A stretch of 40,317 nt of DNA, taken from CAYQSU01 sp964420325. GTDB lineage: Bacteria; Pseudomonadota; Alphaproteobacteria; Rhodospirillales; Defluviicoccaceae. Each line of letters begins with the position of its first letter. The stretch's first letter is position 1. Below are positions 15,882 to 25,515 of the stretch, piece after piece. The DNA lies in contig CAYQSU010000027.1 in assembly GCA_964420325.1 (NCBI GenBank), forward strand, positions 1 through 40,317. The letters run 5' to 3'. The notes under the pieces are model-generated. The model saw nothing but the letters and a program-made list of their open reading frames with translations, was not told where the DNA came from and made no database searches. The position numbers were made by a program, and so were the translations under genes.

Positions 15882-17675
15882 GTGTTGCACAAGAAAACGG
15901 CCGCTGAAGCAGAGGAGGAGATGCCCGAGGAAGCTCGCAAAGAGCTTATCTTCGACGGCTTCGGCGTATCGCCCGGGATCGGCATCGGCGTCGCCCACGT
16001 GCGCGAGCCCGGGGCGACGGACGTTGCCGAATACCGGATTGCGGCGGCACAGGTCGAGGCGGAGCAGAAGCGCCTGAAGAGCGCGGCGACGCGGGCCAGA
16101 AAGCAGATCGCTCGTCTCCAGGCCAAGGTTCGCGGTCAGGCGTCGGCCATCTCCGGCTTGGCCGCCGAGGAGATCGGCTATCTCCTCGATGCCTACTTCC
16201 ACATGCTGAAGGATTCGCGACTCGTACGGGGAGCGAGCGAGCGCATCAGGACGGAACGCATCAACGCCGAGGCTGCCGTGAAGGCCGAGATCGCCGCCAT
16301 CACCGACGGCTTCGAGGCGATGCAGGATCCCTATCTGTCGGCACGCAGCGAGGACATTCGCGAGGTGGGGCGTCGATTGATCGGCAACTTCGCGAAGAGC
16401 CCGGGAACGGTGTTCCCGCCCGTGCCCGACGACGGTGTCGTCGTTGCCGAGGAGCTGACGCCGGCCGATGCCGCACAGTTGGATCCTGAGCACGTGGTCG
16501 GCATCGCCACGGTCGCCGGCGGCCGGCAGAGCCACACGGCGATCATGGCCCGCGCCCTTGGTCTGCCGGCAGTGCTCGGGATACCGGGCCTGATGGGCGC
16601 GGTGAAAACGGGCGATCGCGTTCTCGTCGATGGCGAACTCGGCAGAGTGGTCGTCAACCCGGCGCCCGAGACGGTCGCGGAATACCGCCGAAGGCGCATC
16701 GAGCGGCTCCGCGAGAAGCGCCGCCTCATCCGCTTGACCAAGCGGCCGGCGATCACCCGGGACGGTGTCGAGATCAGCCTCCAAGCCAACGTCGAGCTGC
16801 CGATCGAGATGGAGATGGTCAACGAGGTGGGCGCGGCCGGCGTCGGTCTGCTGCGCACGGAGTTCCTGTTCATCCATCGGCTCCAGCCGCCGACCGAGGA
16901 CCAGCAGTATGAGGTGTTCCGGGACATCGTGGAACGCGCCCAGGGGCATCCGGTGACCATCCGCACGCCGGACTTCGGCGGCGAGGTCGATGGCGATGGC
17001 GGCGCCAGCGAGTTCGGCGAGAGCAGCTCGTCGCTGCTCGGCATGCGCGGCATCCGTCTCTCGCTGGCGCGCCCCGAAGCCTTGGAGACCCAGTTCCGCG
17101 CAATCCTGCGCGCCGCCGCCCATGGTCCGGTGCGCATCCTGCTGCCGATGGTGTCGACGATCGCGGAGGTGCGGGCCGCCCGCGAGATCCTGGCGCGGGC
17201 AGCACGGCGCCTGCACCGCCGGGGGGCGGCCATTCCCATCGCCCTGCCGCCGCTCGGAACGATGATCGAGGTGCCGGCCGCGGCGCTGTCGGCGGACGCC
17301 CTGGCGCTGGTCAGCGACTTCTTCGCCATCGGCTCGAACGACCTGACCATGTACACGCTGGCCATCGACCGCGGCGACCAGTGGGTCGCCCACCTTTACG
17401 ACTCCCTGCATCCGGCGGTGCTGCGGCTGATCCAGTTCGCCGCCGCCGCCGCACTCCGATCGCGAATCCCGGCGAGCGTGTGCGGCGAGATGGCCGGCGA
17501 CCCGCGTCTCACGGCGCTGCTGCTCGGCCTCGGCTTCCGCGAGCTGTCGATGACGGCGACCAGCATACCGGCGGTCAAGCGCCAGATCCTCGACCTCGAT
17601 CTGGTGGCCGCCACGCATCGCGCCCAGTTGATCATGGAACAGACCGACCCGGTGCGCATCCAGGCCCTGCTCTAG
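15882..17675 (+). CDS. ptsI: PTS enzyme I (PEP-protein phosphotransferase)
   Basis: A 597-residue EI that takes phosphate from PEP and passes it to HPr. It lacks the N-terminal GAF domain of EI(Ntr). Visible are the phospho-histidine His218 (GGRQSHTAIMAR), the PEP-binding arginine in LLRTEFLF, the arginine in IRTPDFGG, the metal ligand in MIEVP, GSNDLTMY, and the catalytic cysteine in SVCGEMAGD. The normally conserved GGDK and NPFLG segments read GGEV and SSLLG, an unusual local divergence. The GTG at 15882 has a GAGGCGG site; an ATG at 15921 right after AGAGGAGGAG would also work and would give 584 residues. Confidence 0.92.
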   Translation: MLHKKTAAEAEEEMPEEARKELIFDGFGVSPGIGIGVAHVREPGATDVAEYRIAAAQVEAEQKRLKSAATRARKQIARLQAKVRGQASAISGLAAEEIGYLLDAYFHMLKDSRLVRGASERIRTERINAEAAVKAEIAAITDGFEAMQDPYLSARSEDIREVGRRLIGNFAKSPGTVFPPVPDDGVVVAEELTPADAAQLDPEHVVGIATVAGGRQSHTAIMARALGLPAVLGIPGLMGAVKTGDRVLVDGELGRVVVNPAPETVAEYRRRRIERLREKRRLIRLTKRPAITRDGVEISLQANVELPIEMEMVNEVGAAGVGLLRTEFLFIHRLQPPTEDQQYEVFRDIVERAQGHPVTIRTPDFGGEVDGDGGASEFGESSSSLLGMRGIRLSLARPEALETQFRAILRAAAHGPVRILLPMVSTIAEVRAAREILARAARRLHRRGAAIPIALPPLGTMIEVPAAALSADALALVSDFFAIGSNDLTMYTLAIDRGDQWVAHLYDSLHPAVLRLIQFAAAAALRSRIPASVCGEMAGDPRLTALLLGLGFRELSMTATSIPAVKRQILDLDLVAATHRAQLIMEQTDPVRIQALL

Positions 17676-17681
17676 CCGCCA

Positions 17682-18395
17682 CTAGCGCGGAACCAGCGGC
17701 GCATAGGCCTTCTTCGGCACCTCCTCGGCCGCGAAGTGGCCGGCATAGATCTGCTTCGTCGCCTCAATGGCGACCACGCCGGCGAAGGTCGTGAACCAGC
17801 GCTGACCGATCGTCTCCCAGGCCGCGGCCGCCGAGAGCAGCGCGCGCGAATTCACCGGCGGAACATAGAGCGCCGTCGCCGACTGGCAGGGCGTGAACAT
17901 GGCATCGCGCAGCGCAAGCGAGAGCTGGCTCGCGGAGTAGGGCCGTCCATGCCCGAACGGCGTCCGTTCGAAGCGGGCCCAGACGCCGCGCCGGTTCGGA
18001 ACCACGACCAGGAGCCGGCCGCCATCGGCGAGGATCCGCCACAGCTCTCGCATCATCGGCCCGGCCGGCTCCGCGCACTCGAGCGCGTGGACCACCAGGA
18101 CCCGATCCACGGAGCGGTCGGGAAACGGCAGATCGGCCTCCTCGACCAGGCTGGTGAGCACGGCGCCTTCTTGCGGCCAGTGCAGAACCCCCTGAGCGGC
18201 CGGCATCGCCGCGATCACGCGCTGCGCCTCGGCGCGGAAGGGTCCGAGAAACGGCGTGGCATAGCCGAGACCGAGCACGTTGAGGCCGCGCACGTCCGGC
18301 CAGATGCCACGGATGCAAAGGGTGAGCATGCGCCGCACCACCCGGCCCAGGTCCGAGGCGTAGAAGTCCCGCAGGTCGACGGCGTCGGTCCACAT
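17682..18395 (-). CDS. Class I SAM-dependent methyltransferase
   Basis: A 237-residue protein of the methyltransferase-11 type. A degenerate SAM-binding motif I (LNVLGLGYATPFLG) lies near residue 38, followed by DLPFPDRSVDRVLVVHALE and the post-motif MMRELWRILADGGRLLVVVPN. The substrate is unknown. A methyltransferase of this kind often sits divergent from gloB in Alphaproteobacteria, as here. It converges on the ptsI gene with only 6 bases between stops and no terminator in the gap. Confidence 0.85.
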   Translation of the reverse strand: MWTDAVDLRDFYASDLGRVVRRMLTLCIRGIWPDVRGLNVLGLGYATPFLGPFRAEAQRVIAAMPAAQGVLHWPQEGAVLTSLVEEADLPFPDRSVDRVLVVHALECAEPAGPMMRELWRILADGGRLLVVVPNRRGVWARFERTPFGHGRPYSASQLSLALRDAMFTPCQSATALYVPPVNSRALLSAAAAWETIGQRWFTTFAGVVAIEATKQIYAGHFAAEEVPKKAYAPLVPR

Positions 18396-18486
18396 CGAGC
18401 CGCTACTCTAGCGCACGAGTGCGGCGCGGTGGTAGTCTCCGCCGGGCGGAGGTGCGGGCGGACTCGTGAGAGAAGGCGACGTGGCG

Positions 18487-19251
18487 ATGCTCGACGTGCA
18501 CCAGATTCCGGTCCTTGCCGACAACTACGTCTATCTTGTCCGTGACTCCGAGACCGGCGCGTGCGCCGCGGTCGATCCCGCCATCGCCCGGCCGGTCCTG
18601 GAAGCCCTGGAAAGCAAGGGCTGGACGCTGACGCACATCCTCAACACCCATCACCATCACGATCATGTCGGCGGCAACCTGGAGCTGAAGCGGGTTACCG
18701 GCTGCATCATCGTCGGCAACCGGGCCGACGCCCGCCGCATCCCCGGCATCGATGCGACCGTATCCGAAGGCGATCAGGTGCGCCTCGGCAGCCAGTCGGC
18801 GCTCGTCCTCGAGGTCTCGGGCCACACCCTCGGCCACATCGCCTACTTCTTCTTCGACGCGCGGGCGCTCTTCTGCGGCGACACCCTGTTCTCGCTCGGC
18901 TGCGGCCGGCTGTTCGAGGGAACGCCAGCAGAGATGTGGTCGAGCCTGCAGAAGATCAGGTCTCTGCCCGGCGATACGCGCGTCTTCTGCGCGCACGAGT
19001 ACACCCTCTCCAATGCGGCGTTCGCGCTCAGCGTCGACCCCGACAATCCGGCGTTGAAGCGCCGGGCCGAAGAGGTGCGGAGGCTGCGCGCCGCCGCCAG
19101 GCCCTCGGTGCCGTCGACCATCGGCGAGGAGCGCGCGGCCAATCCGTTCCTGCGCGCCGACGACGAGGATCTGCAGCGTGCCGCCGGCCTTGGCGGACGC
19201 TCGGCCGTCGAGACCTTCGCCGAGATCCGAAGGCGCAAGGACGTATTCTGA
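18487..19251 (+). CDS. gloB: Hydroxyacylglutathione hydrolase (glyoxalase II)
   Basis: A 254-residue metallo-beta-lactamase-fold enzyme that hydrolyses S-lactoylglutathione to D-lactate and glutathione, the second step of methylglyoxal detoxification. The binuclear zinc motif THHHHDHVGG spans residues 54-63. Other ligands lie in SGHTLGHI, FCGDTLFSLGCGRLFEG and FCAHEYT. The C-terminal glutathione-binding domain with NPFLR is present. The ATG at 18487 has AGAAGG nine bases upstream; GTG codons at 18466 and 18481 are alternatives. The next gene encodes a glutathione transferase-like protein. Confidence 0.95.
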   Translation: MLDVHQIPVLADNYVYLVRDSETGACAAVDPAIARPVLEALESKGWTLTHILNTHHHHDHVGGNLELKRVTGCIIVGNRADARRIPGIDATVSEGDQVRLGSQSALVLEVSGHTLGHIAYFFFDARALFCGDTLFSLGCGRLFEGTPAEMWSSLQKIRSLPGDTRVFCAHEYTLSNAAFALSVDPDNPALKRRAEEVRRLRAAARPSVPSTIGEERAANPFLRADDEDLQRAAGLGGRSAVETFAEIRRRKDVF

Positions 19252-19275
19252 AGACCCGTCGTCAGGAGGAGAACC

Positions 19276-19887
19276 ATGAAGCTCCGCTGGTCGCCGACCT
19301 CTCCCTACGTGCGCAAGGTCACTGTTACCGCTATCGAGACCGGTATCGAGGATCAGATCGAGATGATCCCGACCAACGTCTGGGATGCGGCCACCGACAT
19401 TGCCAAGGACAATCCGCTCGGCAAGGTGCCGGCCCTGATCATCGAGGGCGGCGAGATCCTCTACGACTCCCCGGTGATCTGCGAGTATCTCGACAGCCGC
19501 CACGACGGCATCAAGTTGTTTCCGCCCGCGGGCGGTGCGCGATGGCGGGCGCTGCGGCGGCAGGCGCTGGCGGACGGCCTCATCGACGCGGCGGTGGCCC
19601 GCCTCATCGAAACTGGCCGGCGACCGGCGGAACTCAGGTGGCCCGTCTGGGCCGAGCGCCAGCAGCGGGTGATGTGGAGGGCGCTCAACGCGCTGGAGGA
19701 GGAGGCCGACGACCTCGAAGGTCCAGTGACCATCGGCCACATCGCCATCGGCTGCGCGCTCGGTTACCTGGACCTCCGGTTCGCGGAGGACAACTGGCGC
19801 TCGACGCATGCCCAGCTGGCGCGCTGGTACGAAGGCTTCTCGCGGCGCCGCTCGATGCGGGAGACGGTGCCGGCGGAGGCGGCTTGA
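19276..19887 (+). CDS. Glutathione S-transferase family protein
   Basis: A 203-residue two-domain GST. The N-terminal thioredoxin-like domain begins MKLRWSPTSPYVRKV, where the serine pair fits the catalytic position of many bacterial GSTs. NPLGKVPAL with its cis-proline and the glutathione-contact motif YDSPVICEYLD follow. The helical C-terminal domain spans about 90-200. An AGGAGG site precedes the ATG by 6 bases, and the gene follows gloB by 24 bases, so a shared role in glutathione-dependent detoxification is likely. The substrate is unknown. Confidence 0.9.
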   Translation: MKLRWSPTSPYVRKVTVTAIETGIEDQIEMIPTNVWDAATDIAKDNPLGKVPALIIEGGEILYDSPVICEYLDSRHDGIKLFPPAGGARWRALRRQALADGLIDAAVARLIETGRRPAELRWPVWAERQQRVMWRALNALEEEADDLEGPVTIGHIAIGCALGYLDLRFAEDNWRSTHAQLARWYEGFSRRRSMRETVPAEAA

Positions 19888-19906
19888 GCCGCCCTCGTCG
19901 TTCGCT

Positions 19907-21016
19907 TCAGGACGCGAGCTTGTTGAGGGCGCTGATGATGGCCTCGCCCATCACCCGCGTCGAGACACGGGCCTTGCCCGGCTGCATGATGTCGGCGGTC
20001 CTGAGGCCGCCGTCGAGGACGTCCGCCACCGCGTCCTCGAGCAGCTCGGCCTCGTCGGCGAGGTCGCAGGTGTGGCGGAGGCACATGGCAAGGCTGAGGA
20101 TGCAGGCAAGCGGGTTGGCGAGGCCGCGGCCGGCAATGTCCGGGGCGCTGCCGTGGACGGGCTCGTAGAGCGCCCGCCTCCGTCCGCCGGCATCGGCGGC
20201 GCCGAGGGAGGCCGACGGCAGCATGCCAAGCGAGCCGGTCAGCATCGCCGCCTCGTCGGAGAGGATGTCGCCGAACAGGTTGTCGGTGACGATCACGTCG
20301 AACTGCGCCGGCTTGCGAACGAGCTGCATCGCGCAGTTGTCGGCATACATGTGGGTGAGCTCGAGGTCGGCGAACGCCTCGTCGCGCAGCCTTTGCACCT
20401 CCTCGCGCCACAGGACGCCGCTTTCCATCACGTTGGCCTTGTCGGCCGAGCACACCCGCCGCGAGCGCGTCCGCGCCAGCTCGAACGCGACCTGGGCGAC
20501 GCGACGGATCTCGCCCGTCGTGTAAACCTGGGTGTTGACTCCGCGTCGGCTGCCATCGGGGAGGGTTTCGATGCCGCGGGGCTCGCCGAAATAGACGCCG
20601 CCGGTGAGTTCGCGGACGATCATGATGTCGAGGCCCGAGACCACTTCGGCCTTCAGCGTCGAGGCCTCGGCGAGGGACGGGAAGACCACCGCCGGGCGGA
20701 GATTGGCGAACAGATCCATCTCCTTCCGCAGGCGCAACAGACCGCGCTCCGGCTTCCGCTCGAACGGCAGGTCATCCCACCTGGGGCCGCCGACGGCGCC
20801 GAGCAGCACCGCATCGGAGGCGAGCGCCTCGGCCATCGTCGCGTCCGAGATCGGCACGCCGTCGGCGTCGATGGCGGCACCGCCCACCCGGCCTTCCCGG
20901 ATCTCGAAGGCGATCCCTCGGTGGCGGAACCAGTCGATGACCCGGAGAGCTTCGGCCACAACCTCCGGTCCGATGCCGTCGCCGGGCAGAACGAGCAGTC
21001 TGTATGCTTCCGACAT
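19907..21016 (-). CDS. leuB: 3-Isopropylmalate dehydrogenase
   Basis: A 369-residue NAD-dependent enzyme that oxidises and decarboxylates 3-isopropylmalate, the third leucine-specific step. Visible are the N-terminal LVLPGDGIGPEV, the substrate arginines around LLRLRKEMDLFANLRP, VRELTGGVYFG, the metal and catalytic YADNCAMQLV and NLFGDILSDEA segment, and the NAD-binding EPVHGSAPDIAG. The ATG at 21016 has a GAGG site; a GTG at 21028 is not needed. It is the last gene of the leuC-leuD-leuB group and converges on the GST gene. A GGCGGC/GCCGCC hairpin (19878-19893) lies between the two but lacks a T-run. Confidence 0.97.
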   Translation of the reverse strand: MSEAYRLLVLPGDGIGPEVVAEALRVIDWFRHRGIAFEIREGRVGGAAIDADGVPISDATMAEALASDAVLLGAVGGPRWDDLPFERKPERGLLRLRKEMDLFANLRPAVVFPSLAEASTLKAEVVSGLDIMIVRELTGGVYFGEPRGIETLPDGSRRGVNTQVYTTGEIRRVAQVAFELARTRSRRVCSADKANVMESGVLWREEVQRLRDEAFADLELTHMYADNCAMQLVRKPAQFDVIVTDNLFGDILSDEAAMLTGSLGMLPSASLGAADAGGRRRALYEPVHGSAPDIAGRGLANPLACILSLAMCLRHTCDLADEAELLEDAVADVLDGGLRTADIMQPGKARVSTRVMGEAIISALNKLAS

Positions 21017-21037
21017 GGCGCCTCGCACACATGAGGG

Positions 21038-21064
21038 CCCCGGTCTCCGCTCAGCGGAGCGGGG
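21038..21064 (-). other. Intercistronic hairpin between leuD and leuB
   Basis: CCCCG (21038-21042) pairs with CGGGG (21060-21064), and CTCCGC (21045-21050) with GCGGAG (21054-21059). This gives an 11-bp stem with a two-base bulge and a three-base loop, directly abutting the leuD stop codon. No T-run follows, so it is more likely a stability or processing element than an intrinsic terminator. Confidence 0.45.
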
Positions 21065-21676
21065 TCAGGGATAGAGCCAGGCTTGTGCCGCCCGCTGGCG
21101 GACCTCGAAGGTTTCGATGGCAGCGGCCTTGGCCAGCGTCAGTCCGATGTCGTCGAGGCCGTGGATCAGGCAGTGCTTGCGGAAGGCTTCGATGTCGAAG
21201 GCGACGCGCTGTCCGTCCGGAGCCGTGACCTCCTGGGCCTCGAGATCGACCGTGAACACGGCATTGGCGCCGTTCTCCGCCTGAGCCATCAGCGCTGCCA
21301 CCCTGTCCCGGGGCAGGACGACGGGCAGGATCCCGTTCTTGAAGCAATTGTTGTAGAAGATGTCGGCGAAGCTCGGCGCGATGATGCAGCGGATGCCGAA
21401 GTCGAGCAGCGACCATGGCGCGTGCTCCCGGGAGGAGCCGCAGCCGAAGTTGTCGCCGGTGATCAGGATGCTGGCGGTGCGGTAGGCCGGCCGGTTGAGA
21501 ACGAAGCCGGGGTTCTCGGCGCCCGTCTCGTCGTAGCGCAGATCGAAGAACAGGCTCTTGCCGAGGCCGGTGCGCTTGATCGTCTTCAGGAACTGCTTCG
21601 GGATGATCATGTCGGTGTCGACGTTCATCATCGGCAGCGGCGCGGCGATGCCCTCGAGCCTGGTGAATGCCTGCAT
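21065..21676 (-). CDS. leuD: 3-Isopropylmalate dehydratase small subunit
   Basis: A 203-residue subunit that joins LeuC to isomerise 2- to 3-isopropylmalate. It has the swivel-domain signature DNFGCGSSREHAPW and the start pattern NVDTDMIIPKQFL. The length is normal for the LeuD1 type. The ATG at 21676 has a GGGAGAG site, and leuC ends 40 bases upstream. It is part of the leucine group that follows the ribosomal and SRP genes. Confidence 0.97.
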   Translation of the reverse strand: MQAFTRLEGIAAPLPMMNVDTDMIIPKQFLKTIKRTGLGKSLFFDLRYDETGAENPGFVLNRPAYRTASILITGDNFGCGSSREHAPWSLLDFGIRCIIAPSFADIFYNNCFKNGILPVVLPRDRVAALMAQAENGANAVFTVDLEAQEVTAPDGQRVAFDIEAFRKHCLIHGLDDIGLTLAKAAAIETFEVRQRAAQAWLYP

Positions 21677-21716
21677 TTCACTCTCTCCCGTTGCCCCGGA
21701 GCCCTTCCGACGCCCG

Positions 21717-23123
<1,407 letters not shown>

Positions 23124-23181
23124 TCGCGCTGCTCCGCTCTCCGCCGTCGCCTCGCCTGCGATCACGCGCCCGCCCGCGAGG

Positions 23182-23667
23182 TCAGCCTTCGGTCTCCTCG
23201 GCCGCAGCCTCGGCAGCGGCGCCACCCTTGTCGTTGCCGCCCCGCTTGGCGGCCTGTCGCTCCTTGGCGGCGACCCGCCGCTCCTCGGCGACCACCTTGG
23301 CGGCGAAGCCGTCGGTCTTCTCGGCGATGCGCGCCCGTTTGCCGCGGCGCTCACGCAGGTAATAAAGCTTCGCGCGGCGCACGTCGCCGCGGCGCACCAC
23401 CTCGATCTCGGCGATGATCGGCGAGTACAGCGGGAACACGCGCTCGACGCCCTCGCCGTACGAGATCTTGCGCAGCGTGAAGGCCGATCCGATGCCGCGA
23501 TTGCGCCTCGCGATGCACACGCCTTCGAACGCCTGCAGGCGCTCGCGCGATCCCTCGACGACCTTGACCTTGACGCGAACCGTATCGCCGGGCTGGAACC
23601 ACGGGACCGGGCGCGCCGCCGTCAGCTTCTCGATCTGTTGCCGCTCCAGCTCTTCAATGACGTTCAT
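23182..23667 (-). CDS. rplS: 50S ribosomal protein L19
   Basis: A 161-residue protein whose first about 115 residues match L19 (FQPGDTVRVKVKV, ERLQAFEGVCIARRNRGIG, FTLRKISYGEGVERVFPLYSP, RRGDVRRAKLYYLR). It is longer than the usual L19 because of a C-terminal tail rich in Ala, Lys, Arg and Glu. The ATG at 23667 overlaps the trmD stop (ATGA) and has an AAGGA site. The position after trmD is the standard bacterial order. Confidence 0.97.
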   Translation of the reverse strand: MNVIEELERQQIEKLTAARPVPWFQPGDTVRVKVKVVEGSRERLQAFEGVCIARRNRGIGSAFTLRKISYGEGVERVFPLYSPIIAEIEVVRRGDVRRAKLYYLRERRGKRARIAEKTDGFAAKVVAEERRVAAKERQAAKRGGNDKGGAAAEAAAEETEG

Positions 23668-24449
23668 CGCACGCTTTCCTTCGCCTCTCCGCACTGGGCG
23701 TCCGCGCTCGTCCTGCTCGCGGCCGCCCTGCCCACTTCACGATCACCGCTCGCATACCGGACCCAGAGATCCGGCCGCCGCTCCCGGGTCAACCGTTCGG
23801 CCTCGGACCGCCGCCACGACCGCACCCGCTCGTGGTGGCCGGATACCAGCACCGGCGGAACCTCACGCCCCTTCCACTCCCTCGGCCGGGTGTAGTGGGG
23901 GTGCTCCAGAAGCCCTTGCTCGAAGCTCTCCTTCTCCAGCGACAAGGGCTCGCCGACCACGCCCGGCAACAGACGGACGACGGCATCGAGCAACGCCAAG
24001 GCCGCCGGCTCGCCGCCCGACAGCACGAAATCCCCGAGGCTGATCTCCTCCGGACGCCAGACCTCCAACGCCCGCTCGTCGATCCCTTCGTAGCGGCCAC
24101 ACAGGAGAGCGAGCCCCGGCCCCTCAGCGAACCCCCGCACCCGCTTCTGAGTGAGCGGTTCTCCGCGCGGCGAGAGATACACCAGCGAAAGCTGGGGTGC
24201 CCGCTCCATGACGGCGGCAATGGCAGCGTCCACCACATCCGGACGCATCACCATCCCGGGGCCACCCCCGAAGGGCGCGTCATCGACGGTGCGATGTTTA
24301 TCGCGCGCAAAGCCGCGAATGTCCACTGTTTCTAGGGTCCAGATGCCGGCGGCGAGCGCCTGGCCGGCGAGCGAGACGGCGAGCGGTCCCGGGAACATCT
24401 CCGGAAACAGCGTCAGCACGTGCGCGCGCCAAGGCATCTCCGCGGTCAT
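23664..24449 (-). CDS. trmD: tRNA (guanine37-N1)-methyltransferase
   Basis: A 261-residue SPOUT-family enzyme that methylates G37 of tRNA to prevent frameshifting. Typical segments are VLTLFPEMFPG, DDAPFGGGPGMVMRPD, the SAM-binding knot with LCGRYEGIDER and DFVLSGGEPAALALLDAVVRLLPG, and HPHYTRPREW. The ATG overlaps the rimM stop (ATGA), and the stop overlaps the rplS start, so the three genes are translationally linked. Confidence 0.97.
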   Translation of the reverse strand: MTAEMPWRAHVLTLFPEMFPGPLAVSLAGQALAAGIWTLETVDIRGFARDKHRTVDDAPFGGGPGMVMRPDVVDAAIAAVMERAPQLSLVYLSPRGEPLTQKRVRGFAEGPGLALLCGRYEGIDERALEVWRPEEISLGDFVLSGGEPAALALLDAVVRLLPGVVGEPLSLEKESFEQGLLEHPHYTRPREWKGREVPPVLVSGHHERVRSWRRSEAERLTRERRPDLWVRYASGDREVGRAAASRTSADAQCGEAKESVR

Positions 24450-25018
24450 TCCTCCCTCTCCTCGGCCCCAGGCGCCGATCCGTCGTCGTCGGCCGCTTCG
24501 AACACGCCGGCAAGCGGCGCGACGAGGATGCGCCGGCCGCCGACATCCACCTCCGGCACGGCCTCCCGGGTGAACGGGACCATCGCACTCGCCCCCGACA
24601 GAAGCTCGACCTCGAGCACGTCTCCGGCCCCGAAGTCATGGACCGCGCGAACCCTGCCGATGGCCGTCCGCGGCCCGTAAGCCTCCGCCGCAAGCTCGAC
24701 CGTCAGTCCGATCAGATCGGCGTGATAGTACTCCTCGCCCCGCGGCTCGGGCAGCGCGCTACGCGGCACGTAGAGCGCGATGCCCCTCAGGTCCTCGGCC
24801 GAGGAGCGGTCGCAGATGCCCTTGATGCGGGCGATCACCTGCCCCTTCGTCTCGCCGCAGACCTCGACCTCGAACGAGCGTTCGCCGCCGGCGTCGAACA
24901 CGCGGCCGTACGCCGCGACGTTCGCCGGACGGTGGGTGAAGCTACGGATGCGGACATGGCCGCGCACACCGTGGGCACCGCCGATGACGCCGATACACAC
25001 CATCCGTTCACTCTCCAT
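24446..25018 (-). CDS. rimM: Ribosome maturation factor RimM
   Basis: A 190-residue protein needed for 16S rRNA processing and 30S assembly, where it binds S19. The N-terminal RimM barrel starts VCIGVIGGAHGVRGHVRI. The PRC-barrel domain begins near EEYYHADLIGLTV and holds IGRVRAVHDFGAGDVLEV. A short acidic tail (AADDDGSAPGAEEREE) ends the protein. The ATG at 25018 follows rpsP by 65 bases. Confidence 0.96.
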   Translation of the reverse strand: MESERMVCIGVIGGAHGVRGHVRIRSFTHRPANVAAYGRVFDAGGERSFEVEVCGETKGQVIARIKGICDRSSAEDLRGIALYVPRSALPEPRGEEYYHADLIGLTVELAAEAYGPRTAIGRVRAVHDFGAGDVLEVELLSGASAMVPFTREAVPEVDVGGRRILVAPLAGVFEAADDDGSAPGAEEREE

Positions 25019-25083
25019 GACGTGGCCTGTGGCAGTGCCCGGTCCCGCCCGTCAGATCCGGCGTCCGACCGGTCGTCGGTGCC

Positions 25084-25467
25084 TCAAGGGCCAGGGTCGG
25101 AGGCTGCGGCTTTCTGCTCCTCCGCCTGTCCCGCGGCCGCCTCGGCCGCCTTCATCCGCTCCTGGGCCTTGGCCCTGGGGAGCGGCTTCTTGGTCTGCTG
25201 CGGTCGCGGCGCGGCTTCGATCAGGCCGGCTTCGGCGCAGAATCGCGCCACCCGGTCGGTCGGCGTGGCGCCGACGCCGAGCCAATGTCTGAGCCGGTCC
25301 TCCTTCAGCCGCAGGCGCTCCGGATGGTCCTTGGCGACCATCGGGTTGTAGGAGCCGACGGCTTCGATGAAGCGGCCGTCTCGGGGGCTGCGGGAGTCGG
25401 CGATGACGATGTGATAGAAGGGCCGCTTCTTGGCCCCCCCGCGGGACAGGCGAATTCTCAAGGCCAT
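25084..25467 (-). CDS. rpsP: 30S ribosomal protein S16
   Basis: A 127-residue S16. The core of about 85 residues starts MALRIRLSRGGAKKRPFYHIVIAD and continues DGRFIEAVGSYNP and RLRHWLGVGATPTDRVARF. A C-terminal extension rich in Ala, Glu, Lys and Gln follows, a feature also seen in the L19 of this operon. It lies between ffh and rimM, the usual order. Confidence 0.97.
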   Translation of the reverse strand: MALRIRLSRGGAKKRPFYHIVIADSRSPRDGRFIEAVGSYNPMVAKDHPERLRLKEDRLRHWLGVGATPTDRVARFCAEAGLIEAAPRPQQTKKPLPRAKAQERMKAAEAAAGQAEEQKAAASDPGP

Positions 25468-25515
25468 GGCAGAACCGTGCTTTCTTTCCAGTGGGTCCGG
25501 GACGTCGGATGTTCG

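Noticed and set aside
19878..19893. GGCGGC/GCCGCC hairpin between the GST gene and leuB as a terminator
   Set aside because: The stem is only 6 bp, includes the GST stop codon and has no T-run on either strand.
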